In this document: positions 7,370 through 16,006 of the stretch, piece by piece
Layout of the letters: each line of letters starts with the position of its first letter
How positions within the stretch are numbered: position 1 is the stretch's first letter
Source: RYN-230 sp963760405
Lineage (GTDB): Bacteria > Actinomycetota > Actinomycetes > Streptosporangiales > Streptosporangiaceae
Length of the DNA: 64,000 bases
Assembly: GCA_963760405.1 (NCBI GenBank)
Contig: CAVXCV010000006.1
Coordinates: 62,001 to 126,000, forward strand
Direction of reading: 5' to 3'
Notes under the pieces: generated by a model
Told to the model about the DNA's origin: nothing
The model's database searches: none
What the model saw: the letters and a program-made list of their open reading frames with translations, nothing else
Position numbers and translations under genes: made by a program

Positions 7370-8956
7370 GTGTCAGGCGACAGCACAGCAGACGGGACCA
7401 CCAGCGGGCGGGAAGCCGGGGCACAGGCGGGCCGGGCTGACGTGCTGAGCGAGATACGGCGGCAGCGGATCGACAAGGTAGCCCAGCTCCGCGGGCTGGG
7501 CATCGACCCGTACCCGCCGGACGCCGTGACCCGGACGCCGATCGCGGACGCGCTCCGGCTCGCCGACGACGAGCCGGTGACCGTCGCCGGGCGGATCATG
7601 CTGCTGCGCCCGATGGGCAACCTCACGTTCGGCAAGCTGCATGACGAGAGCGGCGAGATGCAGTTCATGATCTCCCGCCGTGACCTGCCGCCGGACAGCG
7701 TGCCTGGCTACAAGGCGCTCACCAAGCTGCTCGACATGGGTGACTTCATCGCGGTCCAGGGGTACCGGCTGCACACGAAGGCCGGCGAGCCGTCGGTCGC
7801 GGCCCGGAAGGTGAGCATCCTCACCAAGTCCCTGCGCCCGCTGCCGGACAAGCACTCCGGCCTGACCAACGAGGAAGTCCTGCTGCGCAAGCGCTATCTG
7901 GACATACTGCTGCACCGCGACATCCAGGAGATGATCTACGCCAAGGCCCGGTTCTGGCGGTCGATGCGCCGGTTCCTGGAAGACCAGGGGTTCATCGAGG
8001 TGCAGACCCCGGCCCTGGAGTTCACCACCGGCGGGGCCGACGCGCGGCCGTTCATCGCCCACCACAACTACCTGGACACCGACGTCTGCCTGCGCATCTC
8101 CATGGGCGAGCTGTGGCAGAAGCGGCTGCTGGTCGGCGGCCTGGAGCGGACCTTCGAGATCGGCCGGCAGTTCCGCAACGAGAACCAGAGCCGGGAGCAC
8201 CTGAACGACTACGACCAGATGGAGTTCTACTGGGCGTACGCGAACTACGAATCCGGCATGCGGCTGGTCGAGGAACTGTTCCGGCACGTCATCCGGGAGA
8301 CGTTCGGCACGCTCCGGTTTGACCTGCATCGCGGCGGCCGCGAGTACCACGTGGATCTCGGCGCCGACTGGGCCAGATACGACTATTACGAGACGATCGA
8401 GCGGATTCTCGGCGTCGACGTAGCGTCAGCTCCAACGGACAAGCTGATCGGTGTCATCGATGACCTGGGTATCGCGGTGGACCGGGCGGGCCTGAACCGG
8501 GCCCGGGCCATGGATGCCCTGTGGAAGCACTGCCGGCGCGGCCTGTCCGGCCCCGGCTTCCTGGTCAATGAGCCGCTGGAAGTGTCGCCGCTGGCCAAGG
8601 GCCGGCCGGACCGGCCCGGCATCGTGGAGCGGTTCCACGTGATCGTGGCCGGCAGTGAGCTCGGCAACGGCTACAGCGAGCTGAACGACCCGCAGGAGCA
8701 GGCCCGCCGGTTCGAGGAACAGCAGCGGATGCGGGAGGCCGGGGACAGCGAGGCGCAGATGCCAGACCCGGAGTTCGTCGAGGCCCTGGAGTACGGCATG
8801 CCCCCCGCCTGCGGCTTCGGGCTCAGCGAGCGGGTGTTCGCGTTCTTCATGGACAAGAGCGTGCGGGAGTGCCAGATCTTCCCGCTGCTCCGCCCGCTCG
8901 ACCTCGACCCGGCCGCCAGCACCGCAGCCCCGGACCCAGACGGTGAGCCCGGGTAG
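7370..8956 (+). CDS. lysS: Lysyl-tRNA synthetase, class II
   Basis: It charges tRNA-Lys in the cytosol. The length of 528 residues is close to the usual 500. An N-terminal OB-fold anticodon domain (about 70-175; VTVAGRIMLLRPMGNLTFGKL) precedes the class II core. The core shows motif 1 (FLEDQGFIEVQTPALEF), motif 2 (FEIGRQFRNENQSREH) and motif 3 (GFGLSERVFAFFMD). The motif 2 and 3 wording differs from typical actinobacterial LysRS (RNEGISTRHNPEFT and GLGIGIDRL), so this is a divergent branch. GTG 7370 is the ORF start; GTG 7442 at VLSEIRRQRIDK would also make a normal N-terminus. Confidence 0.93.
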   Translation: MSGDSTADGTTSGREAGAQAGRADVLSEIRRQRIDKVAQLRGLGIDPYPPDAVTRTPIADALRLADDEPVTVAGRIMLLRPMGNLTFGKLHDESGEMQFMISRRDLPPDSVPGYKALTKLLDMGDFIAVQGYRLHTKAGEPSVAARKVSILTKSLRPLPDKHSGLTNEEVLLRKRYLDILLHRDIQEMIYAKARFWRSMRRFLEDQGFIEVQTPALEFTTGGADARPFIAHHNYLDTDVCLRISMGELWQKRLLVGGLERTFEIGRQFRNENQSREHLNDYDQMEFYWAYANYESGMRLVEELFRHVIRETFGTLRFDLHRGGREYHVDLGADWARYDYYETIERILGVDVASAPTDKLIGVIDDLGIAVDRAGLNRARAMDALWKHCRRGLSGPGFLVNEPLEVSPLAKGRPDRPGIVERFHVIVAGSELGNGYSELNDPQEQARRFEEQQRMREAGDSEAQMPDPEFVEALEYGMPPACGFGLSERVFAFFMDKSVRECQIFPLLRPLDLDPAASTAAPDPDGEPG

Positions 8957-8993
8957 CGACCGGGACAGGCCACCCGACGGGCCCGGGCGGCGG

Positions 8994-9494
8994 TCAGGGC
9001 GCCGGGGTGACCGGGATGATGCTGGCGGCCGCCAGGCGGCCGCCGGCGATGTCCAGGATGCCGATCGTGCCGCGGGGCTGGCGGCGGCGGTCCGTGGGCG
9101 AGCCCGGGTTGAAGATCCGCTGGCCGTCGGCGGCATGGTCGAGCGGGATGTGCGAGTGGCCGAAGATCACCAGGTCCGCGGCGGGAAACCGGCGGCGCAT
9201 CCGGGCCGGGCGGCCGGCCGCGGGGCCCGCGTCATGCAGCATGGCCACGGCCAGCCCGGCCAGGTCGAGTTCGAGCGTTTCCGGCGCGCCCCAGGCGGCG
9301 ACGTCCGGCCCGTCGTTGTTGCCGAGCACCGCCCGCACCGGGGCGTAACTGGCCAGCTCGTCCAGCACGGCCGCGGTGCATACGTCCCCGGCGTGCAGGA
9401 TGAGGTCCGCGCCGTGCAGGTGCTCCGCCACGGCGGGCGGGCATTCCCGCCAGCGCCGCGGCGCATGGGTGTCCGCCAGCACGATCAGTCGCAT
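8994..9494 (-). CDS. YfcE/MJ0936-type metallophosphoesterase
   Basis: This is a 166-residue calcineurin-like phosphoesterase. Metal-ligand motifs appear in the family order: DTH near the N-terminus (LIVLADTHAP), GD (LILHAGDVC), GNND (AVLGNNDGPD) and GHSH (LVIFGHSHIP), with FNPGSPTDRR after it. The ATG at 9494 directly precedes RLIVLADTH, as in the family, although the frame stays open much further upstream as a GC artefact. Small proteins of this family hydrolyse phosphodiesters in vitro; the natural substrate is unknown. It is divergent from the LigD-type gene, separated by a tandem-repeat region. Confidence 0.88.
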   Translation of the reverse strand: MRLIVLADTHAPRRWRECPPAVAEHLHGADLILHAGDVCTAAVLDELASYAPVRAVLGNNDGPDVAAWGAPETLELDLAGLAVAMLHDAGPAAGRPARMRRRFPAADLVIFGHSHIPLDHAADGQRIFNPGSPTDRRRQPRGTIGILDIAGGRLAAASIIPVTPAP

Positions 9495-9590
9495 CACGCC
9501 ATCCTGCCCGCAGCCCGCCCCGGCCCACCACGGCCCTGCCCCAGCCCAGCAGCGCCCCCGGCCCAGGCAGCCGCGACCGTGGCACTCCGC

Positions 9591-9665
9591 CTCATCCAGC
9601 CGTGCCTCATCCAGCCGTGTCTCATCCAGCCGTGCCTCATCCAGCCGTGCCTCATCCAGCCGTGC
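9591..9665. repeat. Five tandem copies of a 15-bp unit (CTCATCCAGCCGTGC)
   Basis: Copies start at 9591, 9606, 9621, 9636 and 9651; only the second differs, by one base. The array lies in the 255-bp gap between the divergent phosphoesterase (start 9494) and LigD-type gene (start 9750), so it is in promoter territory rather than in a coding region. A second short duplication of CGTGCAGCTGACC follows near 9685-9710. Confidence 0.92.
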
Positions 9666-9749
9666 CTCGCCGCGCTGGCCGGCCCGTGCAGCTGACCCGT
9701 GCAGCTGACCTGGGCAGGTACCCGGATGCGATGCGGTTAAGGTGGCGGC

Positions 9750-11072
9750 ATGCCGGATCGTAAGGAGCTCCTGGAGCTGGCCGGCCATGAGGTCGCCGTC
9801 TCCAACCCGGGGAAGGTCTACTTCCCGCGCACCGGGCACACCAAGCTGGACCTCGTCCGGTACTACCTGAGCGTGGCCGACGGGGCGCTGCGCGGGGTGG
9901 CCGGGCGGCCGATGGTGCTCAAGCGCTTCGTGAACGGGGCCGAGGGCGAGGCGTTCTTCCAGAAGCGGGCCCCGGAATCCCGTCCCGCCTGGATCGACAC
10001 GGTGGAGCTGCGGTTCCCGTCCGGCCGTAGCGCGGTGGAGGTAGTGCCGCACGACGTGGCCGCGCTCGCCTGGGTGGCCAACCTGGGCTGCATCGACCTG
10101 AACCCGCACCCGGTGCGCGCGGACGACCTCGACCATCCCGATGAGCTCCGGGTCGACCTGGACCCGGTGCCCGGGGTGGAATGGCCGCAGATACTCCAGG
10201 TCGCCCTGGCGGCCAGGGACGTCCTGGCGGATTTCGGGCTGACCGGCTGGCCGAAGACATCCGGATCCCGGGGCTTCCACGTCTACGCCCGCATCGAGCG
10301 CCGCTGGGAGTTCGCCGAGGTGCGCCGCGCGGCTGTGGCCGTGGCCCGGGAGGTCGAGCGGCGAGTGCCGGACCTGGCCACGGCCAAGTGGTGGAAGGAA
10401 GAACGGCACGGGGTCTTTGTTGACTACAACCAGAACGCCAAGGACCGGACCGTCGCGTCGGCCTACTCGGTCCGGCCCACCCCCGATGCCCGGGTATCAA
10501 CACCACTGACCTGGGCAGAAGTGCCGGATTGCCGGCCGGAGGCGTTCACCATCGACACGGTGCCGCAGCGGTATGCCGAGTTCGGCGACCCGTGGCAGGA
10601 CATGGACGCGGCCGCTGGCTCGCTGGAGCCGCTGCTCGGCCTGGCCGACCAGGATGCGGCGGCAGGACTGCCCGACGCCCCGTGGCCGCCGCACTACGAC
10701 AAGCAGGAGGGTGAGCCGCCCCGGGTCCAGCCGTCCAAGCGCCGGGTGGCCAGCGCGGCCAAGCCCGCCACCCCGCGGAGCCGCGATGGATCCGGCCGCC
10801 GCCAGTCCTCGATGCCGCTGATCGAGGTGGCCCGGGCGGCCACCAAGGACGAGGCCATGGCCGGGCTGGACCGGTGGAAAGAGCGGCACCCGCAGGTCTG
10901 GCCTTACCTGGAAGCTCCGGATGTGCTGGTGGACTCGATGCGCGGGCGCAGCTCGACCTGGACCCGGATCCGGCTGAACCTGCGCCATGTCCCCGAGGGG
11001 CAGCGGCCGCCGCAGGAAGCCCTGGACGTCGACTACGACCCGTGGGCGCAGGGTGGGCGGCCGACCGGATAA
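9750..11072 (+). CDS. LigD-type DNA polymerase/primase domain protein (NHEJ PolDom family)
   Basis: This is an archaeo-eukaryotic primase-fold polymerase that in NHEJ fills and extends DNA ends with preference for ribonucleotides. Catalytic residues are visible: DLD (136-138), SGSRGFHVY (171-179) with the conserved His, and DYNQNAKDRT (225-234). Residues 1-290 are the polymerase. Residues 330-440 are an extra region with a basic linker and a small C-terminal domain (EARAATKDEAMAGLDRWKER-like helix). No ligase or nuclease domain is fused and no Ku gene is in the window. It opens a co-directional operon: its stop overlaps the GTG start of the next gene. Confidence 0.9.
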   Translation: MPDRKELLELAGHEVAVSNPGKVYFPRTGHTKLDLVRYYLSVADGALRGVAGRPMVLKRFVNGAEGEAFFQKRAPESRPAWIDTVELRFPSGRSAVEVVPHDVAALAWVANLGCIDLNPHPVRADDLDHPDELRVDLDPVPGVEWPQILQVALAARDVLADFGLTGWPKTSGSRGFHVYARIERRWEFAEVRRAAVAVAREVERRVPDLATAKWWKEERHGVFVDYNQNAKDRTVASAYSVRPTPDARVSTPLTWAEVPDCRPEAFTIDTVPQRYAEFGDPWQDMDAAAGSLEPLLGLADQDAAAGLPDAPWPPHYDKQEGEPPRVQPSKRRVASAAKPATPRSRDGSGRRQSSMPLIEVARAATKDEAMAGLDRWKERHPQVWPYLEAPDVLVDSMRGRSSTWTRIRLNLRHVPEGQRPPQEALDVDYDPWAQGGRPTG

Positions 11073-12435
11073 CGAGGCAGCCGAGACCCTGCTGCGGCTG
11101 TTCGCCGAGGAGGTCCTGCGCCCAGCCGCGATACCGGCCCCGCGGCACGGACCCGGGCGGGGCGCCGCGACGGCCGGGCCGCTGGCCCGGGCGCAGGCCG
11201 TCGCCAGCGCGCTCGTCGCCGTCGGGGCGATCAGCGCGGACGCGGCCGCCGGGGCATTGGATGATCTCGCCGGGGCGCTGGCCGCGCGCGGCCAGCCGAC
11301 CGGGCGGCCGGACGCGGCAGCAGCCCCGGCGGGCGGACCGGCCCCGGCCATGCCGCCGGCCCCCCGCGGCACTTACCGGGCCGTGCCGGTCGGCCAGCAG
11401 GTTGCCGCTGACCTGGACGGTTACCAGGGTGAGGTGCACCTGCAGACGCTTGTGCTCGGCCCGGACACCGCAGGCATCACCCTGACCTGGCTGAACACCT
11501 GGCGGGCCAACCGGGCGGCACCGGGCAGCCACGCGGTACAGCCCAGTTTCCCGCCGTTCGGCGGCTCCGGGCTGACAGACGACCGCGGCCACCGGTACCG
11601 GCTCAGCTTCGAGACCGGCGCTGGCGGCTGGCATGACAGCGGGGTGCTCCGGCTCTCCCCTGTCCCGGCGCCCCGCCTCCGCTGGCTGGACATGCCGGTC
11701 AGCCCCGGCCGGGTCCTCCGGATCAACGTGGCTGACCTGGCGCCGCCCGCACTGGCCTACCGCGAGCAACTGGCCCCGGCCGGCCTGGGTGAGCGGCTGC
11801 TGGAGGCGGTGGCCGAAACGCTGCTCGGCGGCGGCCCGATGGCCAGCGCCAGCGCCCGGCAGCTGGCCAGCAGCGCGGCAGAGGTGGTAGCCGCACTGCA
11901 GGCGGTCCACGCGCTGCCGGCCGGCAGCCAGGTGCCCGCCCGGCTCGCCGCGCTCTGCCAGCACCGCGCGGTGGAGGTCGCCGGGCCGCTCGCGGCCCAG
12001 GCCCGGGACACCCCGCTGCCTGGGCCCTGGGCGAGCGTGCTGGCAGGCGGCCGGCGCCAGGACGGCCCGCGCGCAGTCGCGCCGGCCGCGGCTGTGCTGC
12101 CCGAGATCGACGGTGCCCGGTTCGTGCTCGCCGGCCTGCTGTCCTGGGAGCGCTACACCGCGCTGACCGTCTTCAGCTGGGGCTGGGCGCCGGAGCCACA
12201 GGGGTTCCGGCCCGGCCAGCCGCTGTCCTGGTGGGCCCGGGACGACGCTGGCCGCTGGCAGGTGGGCCGGGCGACCACCACCAGCTCGGCGGACGGCACC
12301 TTCCACCTGCAGCTGACCCCGCCACTGGACCCCGCCGCGACCGCGCTGGATGTCATGGTCAGCGGGTCGGCCAGCCGGGTCACCGCGACACTCCCGCTGT
12401 CCTGGCCGGGCGGGGACACGGCCCAGCGCAGCTGA
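11053..12435 (+). CDS. Unknown protein, paralog A of the LigD-MoxR-VWA operon
   Basis: The GTG at 11053 is inside the end of the polymerase gene (overlap about 20 bp), which suggests translational coupling and gives 460 residues. I do not recognise the family. The layout has three parts. First comes a short helical region (ETLLRLFAEEVL, then VASALVAVGAISADAAAGAL). A beta-rich domain follows (GEVHLQTLVLGPD, LTDDRGHRYRL). The C-terminal domain contains WASVLAGGRRQDGPRAVAP, VLPEIDGARFVLAGL, LSWWARDDAGRW and a final LPLSWPGGD. The same blocks recur in the next two genes, so this is the longest intact member of a paralog set. No signal peptide or membrane helix is visible. Confidence 0.8.
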   Translation: MGGRPDNEAAETLLRLFAEEVLRPAAIPAPRHGPGRGAATAGPLARAQAVASALVAVGAISADAAAGALDDLAGALAARGQPTGRPDAAAAPAGGPAPAMPPAPRGTYRAVPVGQQVAADLDGYQGEVHLQTLVLGPDTAGITLTWLNTWRANRAAPGSHAVQPSFPPFGGSGLTDDRGHRYRLSFETGAGGWHDSGVLRLSPVPAPRLRWLDMPVSPGRVLRINVADLAPPALAYREQLAPAGLGERLLEAVAETLLGGGPMASASARQLASSAAEVVAALQAVHALPAGSQVPARLAALCQHRAVEVAGPLAAQARDTPLPGPWASVLAGGRRQDGPRAVAPAAAVLPEIDGARFVLAGLLSWERYTALTVFSWGWAPEPQGFRPGQPLSWWARDDAGRWQVGRATTTSSADGTFHLQLTPPLDPAATALDVMVSGSASRVTATLPLSWPGGDTAQRS

Positions 12436-12483
12436 GCGCGCCGCCGCGTATCCTCCAGGCAGGGCGGCCCGGCGGAGGAGTGG

Positions 12484-14194
12484 ATGGCAGCAGGGCATCA
12501 CCCGGACCCCAGTGCGCCGGGGCCCGGGGCAGCCGACAGCGAGCGCGGCGAAATCTACCTGCGGCTGATGGCTGAGGCCGAGCTGCGCCGCGCCCTGGCC
12601 TACCCGCGGTACGAGCCGGTCCAGGCCACCGCCCCGGTGCCGATACGGGCCGCGCTGAACGCGGCATCCCCGCTGATCTCGCGGGTCCGCCTGGGGCTGC
12701 CGGGAGACAACTGGGCCGCCCAGACCGCCGTGTCCGCAGCCCGCCAGCTGGCCAGTGCCGCCGGGCCCGGCATCGGCTGGGCGCTGGCACCGGTGGCCCG
12801 GCATTCCGCGCAGGCCGGCCGGGTGCTCAGCCGCCTGGTGCCCAGCCGGTCCACGCGGCCGCAGCGCCCGGCCATGATCGGGGTCGAGCGGGTCCGCTGG
12901 GTGACTGAGGCACTGGTCGCGGCCGGGACAGTCAGCCCCGCGGTAGCCGTGTCCGTGCTCAACAGCATGCGGGCCGCGCTGGCTGTGCGCGGCAAGGTCC
13001 CGGAAGGCTATCTGCGCCCTGGCCCGGCCGACCCGCCCTACCCGCCCACCGCGCGGCCCAGCGGCAGCATACGGGCGGTGGCCATCGCCGCGTCCGTGCC
13101 GTTTGAGCAGGACGGCAAGAGCCGGCGAGCTGCACTTGCTGACCTTGGTCGTAGGCCCGGACCGGGCCGCCGTCATCCTGGCCGGGCGGCCGGTAGACCC
13201 ACCTCGCGGGCCAGATCAGCCGGCGCGGCATCACCTGCGGCCCGAATTCGTGTACGAGCTGGCGGTCACTGACGACCGTGGCACCAGCTACCAGGTCAGC
13301 TCGGCCGTGCGCGGTCATGGCCGGACCTGGCAAGGCATGCTCGACATCGCGCCCGTCCCGCCGACCAGCGCGGGCTGGCTCGCGGTCACCCTGCCGGGCG
13401 CGGACCCGGTCCGGGTCAACCTGGAGGCCGCGGACCGGCCCGCGGCGCCGCCCGCGGACCCGGCCCCGGCTGACTGCCCCCCGCTGCCCGGCGCGCTCGG
13501 CTCCCGCACACTGCACCACCCGGCCGAGCGGACACTGGATCTCATCGCCGAAGACCTGCTGTGGCATGCGGCCTACCAGCAGCCGACCGGCACCAGCTTG
13601 CGGGACGGCGTGGCTGAGCTGGTCACGGCGCTGGAAGCAGCAGGCGGCCTGGCGGCAGGCTCGGCGGCGCTCGGCCGGCTCACCGCACTGGCCGGACGGC
13701 TGGGCATCCCACTTCCGGCTGCCCGGCCGGGCACCGCGGCTGAGCGCGGCCAGGACAACCCCGGCGGCGCGGCGGCCGGGCAGCCCGCGGCGATGCCCCC
13801 TGCCTGGGACAGTGTGCTGGACGGCCGCGGCCAGGCCGACGGCCCGGCGGGATTCGCGGCGGCCGCCGCGGTGCTGCCGCCGATCGGAGGCGCCCGCTTC
13901 GCGCTCGCGGGCCTGGAGTCAGCCGCTGCCTCGTTCACCGTGCACGGGCTGGCCTGGGGCTGGCAGCCGGGCCCGTTCGACCTGGCCGGACGCCATTCCT
14001 GGTGGGCCTGCGACGACACCGGGCGGTGGCACCTGGCGCGCGCGACGGCCGGGCGTTTCGGCGACCAGGTGAACCTGGATCTCGAGTTCGTGCCGCCACT
14101 GCCCCCGGCGGCGAGGTCCGTGGAGATCATCCTGCTCGGCCAGTCCGGGCACGCCGCGATCACCGTGCTGCTGGACTGGCAGGGCGCCCGGTGA
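12484..14194 (+). CDS. Unknown protein, paralog B of the operon, interrupted by a +1 frameshift
   Basis: Two overlapping frames together encode one protein aligned to paralog A. Frame 1 (ATG 12484) gives ERGEIYLRLMAEAELRRAL, then WVTEALVAAGTVSPAVAVSV and GSIRAVAIAASVPFEQDGK. After about 13122 the homology continues one base on, with GELHLLTLVVGPD, VTDDRGTSYQVSS, WDSVLDGRGQADGP, VLPPIGGARFALAGL, SWWACDDTGRWHLARA and VLLDWQGAR. Dropping one base in AAGAGCCGGCGAG restores about 570 residues. It could be a sequencing insertion, a fresh pseudogene, or recoding. The final TGA overlaps the GTG of the next gene. Function is unknown. Confidence 0.75.
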
Positions 14195-15048
14195 CCGCTG
14201 AGACTTACCTGCGGGTGCTGGCCGAGGCTGAGCTGTCTCACGGCCCGTTACCCGCTGGTCCCGGGCCGCATGCGCATCCGGTCTGGCTGGCCGCTACCAC
14301 CCTGGCCGCCGCGGGTGCGATGCCGCCCGCGGTGGCCTGGCAGGCGGTGGCGGACTTCGAGGCGGCCGCCGCGCTCCGCACCGGCCGCGTGCCATTCCTC
14401 AGCCGCCCGCCGCACTGGGCCTTGGCACAGCCACCCGCGGCTGCCACCGCCCCGGCCATGACCGCGGTGCCAGCCGCCGCGACCTTGCCGCTGCCAGCGG
14501 GTCAGGACGGCTGGTACGCCGAGCTGGAGTTGCTCGGGGCCGCCCTGGGCTGGCGGCTCGGGATCGTCCTGGGTCCCGGCCACGCCAGGGCCGGGCGGAT
14601 GCCCGCGGCATGGGCCAGCCTGCTGATAGACGGGGACGCGCAGGACGGCCCGGAGGGCATCGCCCCGTTCGCCGTGGTGCTGCCCGAGATCGAGGGGACC
14701 CGGCTCGCCCTTATCGGCTTGCGGTCCGCCCGGGACGATGTCACGCTGCACGTCAAGGCCGCTGGCTGGGCGCCGATCGGTGCGGGCTGGCTAAGCCACG
14801 GCACGGGACTTCTCAGCGATCCGCTGGACACCTCACTGTCCTGGCAGGTACGTGACAGCACCGGGCGCTGGCACCTGGTGCGCGGCATTTTCTGGAGCGC
14901 TAACGACACCATGATCCAGATGCGGCTCGTTCCCCCGCTGCACCCAGAAGCCACCTCCATCGAGGTGATCGTGACCGGCACCACCCAGCGCGTCCGCGCT
15001 GCCATCCCGCTCACCTGGCAGGCCGCAGGCGGGCCGGTGGCCCAGTGA
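14191..15048 (+). CDS. Unknown protein, short paralog C of the operon
   Basis: The GTG at 14191 overlaps the preceding stop as GTGA; 285 residues. It keeps the N-terminal helical block (AETYLRVLAEAELSHG, WLAATTLAAAGAMPPAVAW) and the C-terminal block (WASLLIDGDAQDGPEGIAP, VLPEIEGTRLALIGL, LSWQVRDSTGRWHLVRG, IPLTWQAAGG). It lacks the central beta domain of paralogs A and B. The strongest shared signature of all three is 'D-D/S-x-G-R-W' preceded by SWW or SWQ. No known fold can be claimed; a soluble adaptor or substrate-binding role within the MoxR/VWA system is a guess from context. Confidence 0.8.
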   Translation: MTAETYLRVLAEAELSHGPLPAGPGPHAHPVWLAATTLAAAGAMPPAVAWQAVADFEAAAALRTGRVPFLSRPPHWALAQPPAAATAPAMTAVPAAATLPLPAGQDGWYAELELLGAALGWRLGIVLGPGHARAGRMPAAWASLLIDGDAQDGPEGIAPFAVVLPEIEGTRLALIGLRSARDDVTLHVKAAGWAPIGAGWLSHGTGLLSDPLDTSLSWQVRDSTGRWHLVRGIFWSANDTMIQMRLVPPLHPEATSIEVIVTGTTQRVRAAIPLTWQAAGGPVAQ

Positions 15049-15998
15049 GCCCGCCGTGGTGGGCGGCCTTCCCGCCCGCCGAGACCCGGATCCCGTGCGG
15101 CACCGGCCAGCACCTGCTGCGCTGGGCCGAGGGCCAGCTCAGCGCCGCTGACCACGCGGATGCCGAAGCCGAGCTGGTGCTCGCCGCGCTCGGCGGCGAC
15201 AAGGCCGAGTGCGTGTCGCTGGTCGAGGCGTGGCAAGCGCACGCCGGCAACCTGGACGTGCTCGTGCTCGGCCCACGCTCACCCGCCGACCAGCTGGCTG
15301 TGACCTGGGACCGGGTGGCGGAACTGCGGTCCGCGTCGAGCCCGTGGGGAGGGGCCGGCCGCGGCCCGGTGATGGCGAGACCGGCCGCTGCCATCCGGGC
15401 CCGGCGCGGCCCCATGGCTGGCCGGTCTCACCGGGGGCTGTCCCCCGAGCTGCAGCGCGCCCAGGCCCGGCGGGAGGAAGTGCTGAGCCTGTTCGCCCTC
15501 GGCCGGGAGTTCCAGTTCCGGCTGTCCGCGGCGGTGGCCGCGGCCTGGTCAGCGGGCCGGCCAGGGCAGCCCGCTGCTCTCCGGCCGGGGCAGCCCGATC
15601 CGGCCCGGCCCACCCTGACCGCGGCGCTGGCCGGGCGGCTGGCGCCCCGGGCGGCACCATGGTGCGGCCTGGACCCCGGCCAGGTCCGCGCATCGCTGCA
15701 TGAGGGACCAGGCTGGGGCACACTCCGGCTGGACGCCGACAGCACCGGGCCGGCCCTGCAGGTCTCGTTGCCGGTCAGCTGGCTGGCCCGGGTGTGGGGG
15801 CCGGGCCTGGCCGTCGTCGGTGGCTACCTGGTGCTGGACGTGCTGGACGTTACCTGGCCGCGGGCGCAGGTGCTCGGCCTGCGCGCGCCTGGGGCGGAAC
15901 CCGTGGTGCTGAGCATCGGCCACGACGGGGACACTGGTCCATGGTGCCCCTTGCCGCCAGCCACCGGGGCTGGCGGGCGGCACAGCGGCAACGGGTAA
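15045..15998 (+). CDS. Unknown protein D of the operon
   Basis: The GTG at 15045 overlaps the stop of paralog C (GTGA); 317 residues. It opens with a helical stretch (HLLRWAEGQLSAADHADAEAE), has a basic Arg-rich middle (RPAAAIRARRGPMAGRSHR), and ends in a beta-rich segment (WGTLRLDADSTGPALQVSL, VVGGYLVLDVLDVTWP). It does not carry the RDDxGRW signature of its three neighbours, so it is a separate family or a very diverged member. There is no membrane segment. The stop is followed at once by a strong ribosome site for the AAA+ gene. Confidence 0.75.
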   Translation: MSPPWWAAFPPAETRIPCGTGQHLLRWAEGQLSAADHADAEAELVLAALGGDKAECVSLVEAWQAHAGNLDVLVLGPRSPADQLAVTWDRVAELRSASSPWGGAGRGPVMARPAAAIRARRGPMAGRSHRGLSPELQRAQARREEVLSLFALGREFQFRLSAAVAAAWSAGRPGQPAALRPGQPDPARPTLTAALAGRLAPRAAPWCGLDPGQVRASLHEGPGWGTLRLDADSTGPALQVSLPVSWLARVWGPGLAVVGGYLVLDVLDVTWPRAQVLGLRAPGAEPVVLSIGHDGDTGPWCPLPPATGAGGRHSGNG

Positions 15999-16006
15999 GG
16001 AGGGAC

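Noticed and set aside
9591..9665. Possible CRISPR array
   Set aside because: The 15-bp units are contiguous with no unique spacers, so this is a simple tandem repeat.
13100..13140. Programmed +1 frameshifting in paralog B
   Set aside because: No slippery run, rare codon or stop resembling known +1 recoding sites is seen at the switch point, so an insertion or an error is simpler.
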